From: Candidatus Zixiibacteriota bacterium
GTDB lineage: Bacteria; Zixibacteria; MSB-5A5; GN15; FEB-12
Length of the DNA stretch: 64,000 nt
Direction of reading: 5' to 3'
Assembly: GCA_024276275.1 (NCBI GenBank)
Contig: JAJRXM010000060.1
Coordinates: forward strand, 1 to 64,000
A program made the position numbers and the translations under genes. Positions 19,109-28,460 of this stretch are shown one piece after another. The notes below the pieces were generated by a model. That model worked only from the letters and a program-made list of their open reading frames with translations, ran no database searches and was not told where the DNA came from. Positions within the stretch are counted from its first letter, which is position 1, and every line of letters starts with the position of its first letter.

Positions 19109-20845
19109 ATGAATAAAACTTATGCATATATTTGTCTTATTATACTTTTACTAGCAGTATCGGCATCTGCGATAGATTACAAAAAGTATAAATCAAACCG
19201 CAAACAAGTAGATTATTTTCAGGTAGAATATAGTAGGGATAATAATGAGATTTTAGTTCTTACTATTTCGGAAAATACTGTGTCAGCAATTACCGGTAAT
19301 AAGAACAAATTATCTGTTAACAGAAATCAGGTTTTCTTTGGTGACAAACTTATTTTTGATGATAAAAATGTTTATATAAATAATCAAATCTTATCATTAG
19401 ATAAGATAACCGATTGCAAAATTAGTGAAGTTGATAATTTAATAACAATCTCATTTTTTACTACGAAAGACAGTTCTAAACTTGCCCGTTTTAAAAAAGG
19501 TAATCGAATTTCAGTAGGTGAAGAGATATATGTCTCTGAGGATGATTTTGTTCGATGAATTTTATTTTCGGTATCAGGGGATATAATAGTTAACGGTGAA
19601 GTAAATAAAGATGCTGTTTCTCTGTTTGGGAATGTTGATGTAGCAGGCGAAGGTGTTGTTCGAGGAGATTTAGCCTCTATTACGGGCAAAGTAAAAATAG
19701 AAAGTTCCGCTATTGTGTATGGTGAGATTTATGATCGCAAGAAAAAAGGTCGCGGTTCAAAGCATAGGCAGTATAGAGATAAAAAAGAATTTGATACCGA
19801 AATGTTCGTTTCTTATAACCGAGTTGACGGGTTAGCTCTCTCGGCAAAATTCTCTCATGTTGATATGGATTCAATTCTTCCTACTATGGAAGCTGAAATA
19901 GGTATCGGCTTTGCTTCAGACCGTGGTCGCTATAAATTTCTGATTGAGCAAACACTCTTTCGGGAAAAATCAATTGCTGTAGGCGGTACATTTTATCGTG
20001 AGCTTGCATCAGATGATAATTGGCTAATCAGTAAAGATGAAAACACTGTTCTGGCACTTTTAGCAAGGGAAGATTACAAAGACTACTATGAAGCTGAAGG
20101 CGGTACTTTGTATCTCAAAGCGGCTCCCTCTGATCACCTGACAATTAAAGCCGGTTATTCATTTTACGAAACAAACTGGCTTCGTTCAAACAGACATCTA
20201 TGGTCGGTTTTTGGTGGGGATAAATTATTTAAACAAAATTATGCCTCATGGGATACATCAATCAGACCTCAAGCAATTACTGAAGTAGACAGATCCGAAA
20301 TAGGTACGTTGTTTGCGTCGGTGAAATACTATTCGGACTCTACCCGCTCTATTTCTCATAAATCAAATTGGTACGCCGCACTTGATTTTGAGTATTCTCA
20401 AAAAGGTCTCAATTCGGATTATGATTACCAACGATATTTACTTACAATCAGACGACTACAAAAGATAAACGACCAATCGATTTTTACCGTTCGGACAGTT
20501 TTTGGAAACTCTGACGGGTATCTTCCTATCTTTAAAAGATTTTATCTTGGCGGTTTAGGGACTCTTCACGGTTATTCCCACAAAGAGATGATGGGAACCA
20601 GGTTTTGGATGGCAAATTCTGAATATCGGATAAATTTCCCGAAAAGCGAGTTTGGTGTTGCAATATTATGGGATGTCGGTCAAATTGCAAACGACAGAAA
20701 GTTGAATTCTGATATAGATATTAAACAAAGTATCGGTTTTTCTCTTTTCTTTGATGATGATTTTTCAATCAGCCTTGCGAAACGGTTAGACCGATCTTCT
20801 GACGATTCTCCAAAATTATATGTACGATTTAGCCAAATTTTTTAA
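19109..20845 (+). pseudogene. Bactofilin-like repeat region plus Omp85-like beta-barrel protein, interrupted by one in-frame TGA (19556-19558)
   Basis: ORFs 19109-19558 and 19715-20845 share one frame; readthrough gives ..EDDFVR*ILFSVSGDIIVNGEVNKDAVSLFGNVDVAGEGVVRGDLASITGKVKIESSAIVYGEIYDRKKK..; C-terminus GGLGTLHGYSHKEMMGTRFWMANSEYRINFP..YVRFSQIF. Confidence 0.75.
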
Positions 20846-21078
20846 TAATTCCGCATAACCCTGCTATCTTATTGCCCGCCTGTAAGTTATAGATTTTCTG
20901 CTGTTTCTGTAGGTGCCTGTTACGCCAAATCCCTACTTATTCAACAACTTAAAGAGAACTATTTCAAAAGAATTATTAAGAAAAACTCTTTTTATTCCGA
21001 TGCTTTGATATAGAATAATAGAAGTATTACAGTTTTTTTGAGTAATGCATAATACAGGAATAAAAAGAATTTACAACT

Positions 21079-22830
21079 ATGTCAGAAAATAAAACCCTGA
21101 ATGAAAGTGGTGCACTTCCTATAGATGTATTTGCTGATTTGGAAGCTACACTTGATGAGGTAGCTGAATCTAATCCTCGAATTGATTCGACAGATGCCGG
21201 TAATAAACACTCAGAAGATTTGCGGGCAATTCTAGAAGCGACTCTTGCTATAAATTCTTCATTAGATAGTGATGAGATATTACATATCGTGATGAGAAAA
21301 GCAATTGAACTCATGCAGGCAGAACGCGGTTTGGTAATGCTTCTGGATGATGATAACAAATTGCAGATTAAAGCAGCATACAAATTAGAGAGTGAAAAAA
21401 TGACACCGGAAGAGATGAAAATATCCTCTTCTATTGCCATGCAAGTTGTAAATACTGCAAAAGCAGTATATACATCTGATGCACTCTCAGATGAACGATA
21501 TGCCAATAAACAATCAGTTGTTGAATTGCATCTACGTTCTATTATGTGTGTTCCATTAAAAGTAAAAGATGAATTAGTCGGAGTAATTTATTTAGATAAT
21601 TCCAGCCAGTCTAAAATGTTTTTAAAATCAGATTTATATCTTTTTGAATTGTATGCTCAAATGGTTTCAAATGCGATAGATAATGCCAGAATATATAAAT
21701 CACTTTATCAGTTAGAACGATACAACGATTCTGTTATAAAAAAATCACCGGTCGGTATTATTGTAATAGATCCTAAATGCAATATTGCTACTATAAATTC
21801 TATTAGTTTAGAGATTTTTGAAAGCAACAGGGAAGATATTAAAACATTTAAGGATTCATCAAAACCGACAAATTTTATTGATATACTTCCTGAGAAAGAA
21901 AAAGCACGTTGGTGTTATATGATTAACTCAACTTTAGCAACAAAAGAAGAATTTTCTAATGACAGATATTTTCATGATACCGGATATGTTGAAAAAGTGC
22001 TTTCCATAAAAATTTCACCTCTTGAACAACTCACGACCGGTTCCGAAGGCTTAATTATGACCGTTGAAGATATCACGGATAAAGTTCTCATGGAAAAGTA
22101 TGTAATATTATCTGAAAAACTGGTAGCAAAAGGTGAAATGGCAGCATCGATTGCTCATGAGCTTAATAATTATCTGGCGATAGCCTCCAATAATGCCGAA
22201 TTACTGAATATTAATATTGAACGTAAAAAATATGATAAAGTACAATTTAACAGTAAAAGCATTGTTGAAAACATATTCAAGATAAAGCGGTTTGTAGATT
22301 CATTGATGGATTTCTCGAAACCTCAAACAGAGTTTATTAATTACGATATTAGACATCTCATTGAAGATACGCTTTTCTCATTAAGAATACAGCCACGGTT
22401 TAAACAAACACACTTTACCATTGACCTATCGCAGGATATTCCAAATGTAGAAATTGATGTAGGTCTTATTCAACAGGTGTTTATGAATTTGTTAAATAAT
22501 GCCGCCGATGCAATCGAAGAAAAAGTAGTTACTTCTGACGATAGTGTTGAAAAGGTTGTTAAAGAAATTTCAATAATAGCGTATTATGAAACAGATGCAA
22601 ATGCTGCTAAAATTTCTATCTCTGACTCCGGTACGGGTATGACAGAAGAAGTATTGCAAAAATTATTCACTAAACATTTTACCACAAAAAAGAGTGGGCA
22701 TGGTTTAGGTTTGGCAAATTGTAAAAATATAATTGAACAACATCACGGAAAATTAGAAGTAGAGTCGGTATTAGGCAAAGGTACAACTTTCCATATAACT
22801 CTACCCCGAAAAAAACAAACATCTGAGTAA
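21079..22830 (+). CDS. GAF/PAS sensor histidine kinase
   Basis: GAF-like region, MAASIAHELNNYLAIASNNAELL H-box, NLLNNAADAIEE N-box, GTGMTEEVLQKLF...HGLGLANCKNIIEQHHG. Confidence 0.85.
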   Translation: MSENKTLNESGALPIDVFADLEATLDEVAESNPRIDSTDAGNKHSEDLRAILEATLAINSSLDSDEILHIVMRKAIELMQAERGLVMLLDDDNKLQIKAAYKLESEKMTPEEMKISSSIAMQVVNTAKAVYTSDALSDERYANKQSVVELHLRSIMCVPLKVKDELVGVIYLDNSSQSKMFLKSDLYLFELYAQMVSNAIDNARIYKSLYQLERYNDSVIKKSPVGIIVIDPKCNIATINSISLEIFESNREDIKTFKDSSKPTNFIDILPEKEKARWCYMINSTLATKEEFSNDRYFHDTGYVEKVLSIKISPLEQLTTGSEGLIMTVEDITDKVLMEKYVILSEKLVAKGEMAASIAHELNNYLAIASNNAELLNINIERKKYDKVQFNSKSIVENIFKIKRFVDSLMDFSKPQTEFINYDIRHLIEDTLFSLRIQPRFKQTHFTIDLSQDIPNVEIDVGLIQQVFMNLLNNAADAIEEKVVTSDDSVEKVVKEISIIAYYETDANAAKISISDSGTGMTEEVLQKLFTKHFTTKKSGHGLGLANCKNIIEQHHGKLEVESVLGKGTTFHITLPRKKQTSE

Positions 22831-22836
22831 ACAAAT

Positions 22837-25758
22837 ATGAAGTTGGCAAACAATCTGCCACAATTCCAGTTCATCGGCAAGTTGGGAACCGGCGGAACAG
22901 CAGAAGTAAGCAAAGTTCTTACAAAAGAGAATAAAGTTGCTGCTTTAAAAACTATACTTCAATCTGAAAATATAAACCAAGAAGAATTTAAACTACTAGC
23001 AATACGTGAAAGAATCCTTCTTCAAGATATTAATTTCCCCGGAATTGTAAAAGTTTATGAAGTTCAAACTGATGAACCCTGCTATATATGTCTTGAGTTT
23101 TGCTCGGGTAAAACTTTGGAACATTATAATAAAATAAAGAATTCAGAAACTGCTTTAAATATCTTATCATCTATTGCTGTAAACCTTGAATTTCTACATC
23201 TAAATTCAATTATTCATGCTGACTTACAACCGGATAATATTTTTATGCCTGAGGATATATCATCATTTACAACAGGTAACTTAACTTTTACAAAACTATC
23301 TGATTTTTCATTGGGAAAATTTGAGCACGAAGACAGTTCTGTTCGGGCAGGAGTCGGTACAATAGGATATATGGCACCAGAGACAATTAAAGATAATATC
23401 GTAACTCATCAATCAGACCTTTTTGCTCTCGGAGTAATCGCGTATCAACTATTAACCGGAGTACATCCGTTTATCACAGATGACGCTGACCCGGTAAAAA
23501 TAAATAGTCGTATTTTAGAAGAGGAACCTCGTTCTCTAAAAGAGTATCAATCTGATATATCGGATAGTTTAATTCAAATTGTTTCTTCACTATTAGAAAA
23601 AGAAAGTACCAAAAGACCCTGTTCTGCTTGGGAAGTTTGTCAGATGCTACGAAAAGCAGGTGCAACATATCCGTTTGAAAAAGCTCTGAATCCCAAATAT
23701 ATCATTCATAAGCAAACAAATTATAATGAGAATAAAAACAAGTTTTCAAATTATTGTAATACAATAGATACTATCTCAAATCAAGACAGCTCACAACTGA
23801 GACTGATTGTAGCTGATAATTTTCGTAAAAATAATATATTTTATGAAAACAAAAATTTTCATTTTAAAGATATTCCGTTAGTAGGCTCACGCTTGATTCG
23901 CAAGACTCTGGCTTCGTTTATGAATACAAGCTATAAAGAAAAAAAAACAGCCATTGAACTATCATTTCATAATAACAATAAAGATTTGATATCTTCTTTG
24001 CTTCCGCATTTATTGCATTATAAAACCGTAAAGAGAATTTCCAATAAATTAGCCAACCGTTTTGAACAAGAAGAAAAGTTTTGTATTGCTGCTCAACTAT
24101 ATGTTCAAGCAGGTGATTTATTAAAAGCAGAGAACTCGGCATATCAAGCTGCCATGCAGTTTAAAAATGAGAATAATATCAACCGTGCAATTGAACTATT
24201 AAACAAGGTAATTTCATACGGAACTCTCTTAAACAGAAGGTTTGAAATTAAATCTCTACTGATGGTTAAAGGAGATTTTTTAAAAGATGTCGGTGAAGTT
24301 GAACGAGCAGAGATTGTATACAATGAACTGATTGAACTCTACGTCGGCCATAGAGAAGATGAATTACTTGCTGAGACATATAAAGATCTAGGGGCACTAT
24401 ATCAAAAAGAAAAGAAGCCTCAAGAAGGAATCAAATCTTTAGAAAAAGCATTAGATATTTTCAAGAAACTTAAAAATGAACTGGAAATTTCTAAAACATA
24501 TAATAATCTGGGGAATACTTATGCTGTAGTTAATAATTACACAACTGCACTATCTTATTATCGTAAAGCACTCAGAATTCAAAGGAAACTCTCTGCTGAA
24601 GTAGAGGTTGCCTCTACACTTAACAATATCGGTACTGCATATGCGATGACAAATAAATTTCATAAAGCATTAAAATTTTTCAAAATATCGCTATCTTTAA
24701 AAAAAGAGATAGGTAACAAAGGTGAAATTGCCCGGGCATTAAATAATATCGGTTATTGTTACGAAGTTTTAGGCCACACACAAAAGGCTGCTGAGATGCT
24801 GCTTGAATCACTACAGTACAATAAAGAGATTGACAGTAAAAAAGAAATCCTTATAAATTTAGAAAATCTAACGACAATTATGTTTGATTCAGGACAACTC
24901 AAAGAGTCTATAATCTATCTTAAAGAAGGAACTCTTTTAGCAACTGAGTTAAAAGATAATCCACATACCGGCTTGTTTAATCTATATATGGGAACTGTTT
25001 TAGTTCGTATGGGAAAGCTGAAAGAAGCTCTTAGCTGCTTCGGTATAGTTGAAGATATACTGAATAAAATCGCTTACGGGTTATTATCGATTGAACTCCA
25101 AATAGAAAAAGCAAGAATAGCATTATTGATAAATAACAAAACAAGTGCCGCTAAACATCTTGATCAAGCTCACACTATTAATAAAACCGTCAAAGATAAA
25201 ACGATATTAGTTAAATTACAAATTTTACAGATTCAACTTAATTCTGATAAAGATTTACTTATTGAAACAGAAGAAATTATAGATGAGTTAGGACTATCAA
25301 AAGAAAAAACAATTATCAATGCACTAAAACTTAATAACCGATTAGACAACGACCGACAAGCTTATGAACAACTTAGTAAAACAGTAGAGAACTCAGATGA
25401 ACATATAGAACAGTGCCACTTGCTGCTTACTCTAGCTAAATATGAATTAAGTAATAACGATATTAACAAAGCAACTGATTACACTAACAAATCGTTAGCA
25501 CTATCAAAATCACGAGGGCTACTTTTCGATAGATTCGATGCATTAATATTGTTAGGAAAAATTCTCAGTAAACAAAAAGAAATTGAAAAATGTTTTTCGG
25601 TATATAAACAAGCATTGGAAATTGCGAAAAATATTTATGGTCAATTAGAGTCAGACGAAGATAAAAAAGCATTTCAGAGTAAAAAAGAGTTTATGTTTTT
25701 AGTAACTGAAATAAAAAAGTTATCACAAATTTTAGGTCAAAAAAAAGAGCAGGTCTAA
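22837..25758 (+). CDS. Ser/Thr protein kinase with TPR repeats
   Basis: GKLGTGGTAEVSKV, AALKTI, IHADLQPDNIF, LSDFSLGKF, GTIGYMAPE; multiple TPR motifs. Confidence 0.85.
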   Translation: MKLANNLPQFQFIGKLGTGGTAEVSKVLTKENKVAALKTILQSENINQEEFKLLAIRERILLQDINFPGIVKVYEVQTDEPCYICLEFCSGKTLEHYNKIKNSETALNILSSIAVNLEFLHLNSIIHADLQPDNIFMPEDISSFTTGNLTFTKLSDFSLGKFEHEDSSVRAGVGTIGYMAPETIKDNIVTHQSDLFALGVIAYQLLTGVHPFITDDADPVKINSRILEEEPRSLKEYQSDISDSLIQIVSSLLEKESTKRPCSAWEVCQMLRKAGATYPFEKALNPKYIIHKQTNYNENKNKFSNYCNTIDTISNQDSSQLRLIVADNFRKNNIFYENKNFHFKDIPLVGSRLIRKTLASFMNTSYKEKKTAIELSFHNNNKDLISSLLPHLLHYKTVKRISNKLANRFEQEEKFCIAAQLYVQAGDLLKAENSAYQAAMQFKNENNINRAIELLNKVISYGTLLNRRFEIKSLLMVKGDFLKDVGEVERAEIVYNELIELYVGHREDELLAETYKDLGALYQKEKKPQEGIKSLEKALDIFKKLKNELEISKTYNNLGNTYAVVNNYTTALSYYRKALRIQRKLSAEVEVASTLNNIGTAYAMTNKFHKALKFFKISLSLKKEIGNKGEIARALNNIGYCYEVLGHTQKAAEMLLESLQYNKEIDSKKEILINLENLTTIMFDSGQLKESIIYLKEGTLLATELKDNPHTGLFNLYMGTVLVRMGKLKEALSCFGIVEDILNKIAYGLLSIELQIEKARIALLINNKTSAAKHLDQAHTINKTVKDKTILVKLQILQIQLNSDKDLLIETEEIIDELGLSKEKTIINALKLNNRLDNDRQAYEQLSKTVENSDEHIEQCHLLLTLAKYELSNNDINKATDYTNKSLALSKSRGLLFDRFDALILLGKILSKQKEIEKCFSVYKQALEIAKNIYGQLESDEDKKAFQSKKEFMFLVTEIKKLSQILGQKKEQV

Positions 25759-25773
25759 AAAGATCTGCTCTTT
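25744..25773 (-). terminator. Strong intrinsic terminator, probably for the small minus-strand ORF
   Basis: 13-bp stem AAAGAGCAGGTCT/AGATCTGCTCTTT (one G-T wobble), loop AAAA; minus-strand side is followed by a T-run. Overlaps the 3' end of the + strand kinase gene. Confidence 0.7.
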
Positions 25774-25803
25774 AATAATAATAGTAAAAGTACATTTTAC
25801 AAA

Positions 25804-25878
25804 TTATTGATCACCATTTGATAAACGTGGTGCAATGCGTTCTTCAAGCTTTTCGATAGTCAATGTGTAATTTGTCAT
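25804..25878 (-). CDS. Unlisted small ORF, 24 aa: MTNYTLTIEKLEERIAPRLSNGDQ
   Basis: ATG at 25878, TAA at 25804; TTAGGAGGTGATTTC-ATG Shine-Dalgarno; followed by an intrinsic terminator; below the ORF-track size cutoff. Confidence 0.6.
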   Translation of the reverse strand: MTNYTLTIEKLEERIAPRLSNGDQ

Positions 25879-25965
25879 GAAATCACCTCCTAAGTGATTA
25901 TAGAATCAACTTTTCCTTCCAATGGAGAAAGGGCTATCTTGTTTATCCTATTATGGATAGTTATA

Positions 25966-25993
25966 AAATAAGATAAAAATCTATTTCGTCAAG
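25966..25993 (-). promoter_or_regulatory. Candidate sigma70-like promoter for the small ORF
   Basis: TTGACG - 16 nt - TATTTT on the minus strand about 90 nt upstream of the small ORF ATG. Confidence 0.35.
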
Positions 25994-26095
25994 CAGATAA
26001 GGTCTTACAAAATCATTTTTTTTTAGTATGCGAAGATAAACCGCATCTAATCACACTATAACAGCATAAGAAGGAAATATTTTCCTACAAAATAA

Positions 26096-28423
26096 CTACC
26101 ATAAAGACCAAAATTCTACACGAATTATTGATGCGATGCGACGAATTATCAAATTATATAGCGATGAGTCTCCAATTTCAATTTTCGCATAACCGGTCAT
26201 ACCCTTTCGCAACATGTCATTTTCATTATCAAAGAGAACTGAAATTTCAAAAATTGATTTGTTATTTCCGTCAATAACTGCATCACGAGGGATATGTACA
26301 ACTTTTCCAGTGAAAACTTTTGTAGTATATGAGCGAACTTTAATTTTTACATCCTGATTTAATTTAATCAAATCAATGTCATAATCTGAAACCGGAACTA
26401 ATGCCTCAACTTTTCTATTGTTCAAAACAGACAAAAACTGAGTATTGTTTTTATTTATCATTACAGTACCGGGAATTGATGAAACAATAGACTGGGCATC
26501 TTTTTGTGTTTGTAAAAAAATAAGTTTTGCTTTTTGTTTTTCTATTTTTGAAAGTATCACCGCTTCCTCTTCAGGTTTCGGTGGTGATTTTAATAACGAA
26601 AGAGTAGCTTTTTTATTTTGCAATTCTGCCTGTGCAATTTTTGTTTTAGATACCGTTGATTCATAATTTTCTTTTGATACTAATTTTTTATCAACTAATT
26701 CTTTTAATCTATTTTCATCACGAAGACGTTGGTCATAAATCGCTCCGGCAGCAGCAACTGCCGCCTCGGCTTCATGTATCTCTTCTTTTTTCGGTGGTGA
26801 TTTTAACAAAGCTAAGTCTGATTGCAGTTGCTTGAGAGTTGATAGTTCTGAGTCTATTTCTCGGGTAACCTGATTTGAAACCAGAACTGCCAGGGTGTCT
26901 CCTTTGGCAATATGCTGACCGTCTTTTACATACGGTATTAAGTCTAAAGAGCCGAGTTCAAGTGAAGACATTTGTATATAACTTGTTTTTAATTTTGAAT
27001 CAGCTCCCCCCTGTTGAAATTTTTTCTCAAGTAAACCAAGTTCGTTTAACAAAAGTGAATACTCGGCAATCGGTTCAATAACAATTTCGCCTGAAACCCG
27101 ATGTTTCATCGGAATAAAAAACAGAACTATTATCATCACTGCTATGATTACAATATAACTTACAAGACGAAACGGTTTTTTCATAATATCCTTTAAGTAT
27201 TTTATATGCGTAATAAATCCGCTTCCTAAAGCTTTGATGTTTTTTCGCATCGCATACATCAGAAAGAGATATAGTAAAATTAAACCGATTGTGCCTGTTT
27301 TTTCAAGCAAAAAGGAAGATAAAAGAGAAAGAAAATAGATAATAATAAAAAGAGTGTATATCGATGCTAAACCGGCATAAATGATATAAATACGCCGTTT
27401 TCTTTTATCTACCTCTATTTTATCGATAGGCCAACCAAGAAAAACCCGTTTAAAGAGGTTGCCAACATATGAAAAAGACTTATCACGTAAATTAGGTATT
27501 TCAAGAAAGTCAGATAGCAGATAGTATCCGTCAAGTTTAATAAGTGGGTTTAGATTAAAAATCGCCGTGACCCAAATTACCACAACAAGAATTTGTGCTA
27601 TTTCATGAAATAGTGAACCCGGTACAGTAATACGCCAGACAATCATTGTAAATGAGAGCAGAATAATCTCAGAATACGGTCCCGCCCACGTTACTGCCAA
27701 GCGGTGTCGTTTTTTTTTAAATAGCCAGGCATCGGAAATATCGCAATAAAAGCACGGTTGAAAATACATCAAAAGAAAACCAAACTCATTTACTTGTCCT
27801 CCATACATACGGCAAGTAACAGCATGGGCAAATTCATGAATTACTATCAAAACAAAAAATGCGACCATGACAATTGCAATTGTGCTTACAGAGTAAAGGT
27901 CAAAAAGAGAAACAGCAAAGTAATTATAGTTTGTTGTAAACAATATTAATCCGAATATAATAAAGAGTCCCTGTAGTACTAACCCAATAGGTGAATGAAA
28001 CGGTTTGTATAGTTTGGTACAAACAGCTAAAGATTTCCCCGGTTTAAAAGCCTTGAATTTAATGTATAAAAGTTTTGAAAATAGTGATTTTCTATTTTCG
28101 TTTCCGTAACTTTTTCTTGAAACTGCTTGTTCGGAACGACTATTTTCCAAGAAGAACTGAGATTCCAACATATCAACAAACTGTAAGACAGCATTGGCGT
28201 CGATATTAGCATTAAATTTTTCACGGAATTTTTGTGCTATTTCTTCATACGACCTGACCCCGTCAAGCTGCGAAATAAGCCAAAACTCCGGCAGACGTAA
28301 TCTAAAATAGTTTCCACGAAGAGGGTCTTTGATATTCACAACATCCTGTCCGTCAACGACCGCTTCTGAAGTTACTAAATCGCTCCGTAATTTAGCAAAT
28401 GTTTCCATATCGAAAATGTACAA
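26096..28423 (-). CDS. PqqD-like/M50 peptidase/HlyD-like fusion membrane protein (peptide processing or export candidate)
   Basis: N-terminal DPLRGNYFRLRLPEFWLISQLDGVRSYEEIAQKF; IVIHEFAHAVTCRMYGG (HExxH) with NPLIKLDGYYLLSD; C-terminal coiled coil and lipoyl/HlyD-like adaptor region. Confidence 0.8.
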   Translation of the reverse strand: MYIFDMETFAKLRSDLVTSEAVVDGQDVVNIKDPLRGNYFRLRLPEFWLISQLDGVRSYEEIAQKFREKFNANIDANAVLQFVDMLESQFFLENSRSEQAVSRKSYGNENRKSLFSKLLYIKFKAFKPGKSLAVCTKLYKPFHSPIGLVLQGLFIIFGLILFTTNYNYFAVSLFDLYSVSTIAIVMVAFFVLIVIHEFAHAVTCRMYGGQVNEFGFLLMYFQPCFYCDISDAWLFKKKRHRLAVTWAGPYSEIILLSFTMIVWRITVPGSLFHEIAQILVVVIWVTAIFNLNPLIKLDGYYLLSDFLEIPNLRDKSFSYVGNLFKRVFLGWPIDKIEVDKRKRRIYIIYAGLASIYTLFIIIYFLSLLSSFLLEKTGTIGLILLYLFLMYAMRKNIKALGSGFITHIKYLKDIMKKPFRLVSYIVIIAVMIIVLFFIPMKHRVSGEIVIEPIAEYSLLLNELGLLEKKFQQGGADSKLKTSYIQMSSLELGSLDLIPYVKDGQHIAKGDTLAVLVSNQVTREIDSELSTLKQLQSDLALLKSPPKKEEIHEAEAAVAAAGAIYDQRLRDENRLKELVDKKLVSKENYESTVSKTKIAQAELQNKKATLSLLKSPPKPEEEAVILSKIEKQKAKLIFLQTQKDAQSIVSSIPGTVMINKNNTQFLSVLNNRKVEALVPVSDYDIDLIKLNQDVKIKVRSYTTKVFTGKVVHIPRDAVIDGNNKSIFEISVLFDNENDMLRKGMTGYAKIEIGDSSLYNLIIRRIASIIRVEFWSLW

Positions 28424-28460
28424 AGAATTGTGATGTTAAGCAACAAATGAGAAATTGAAA

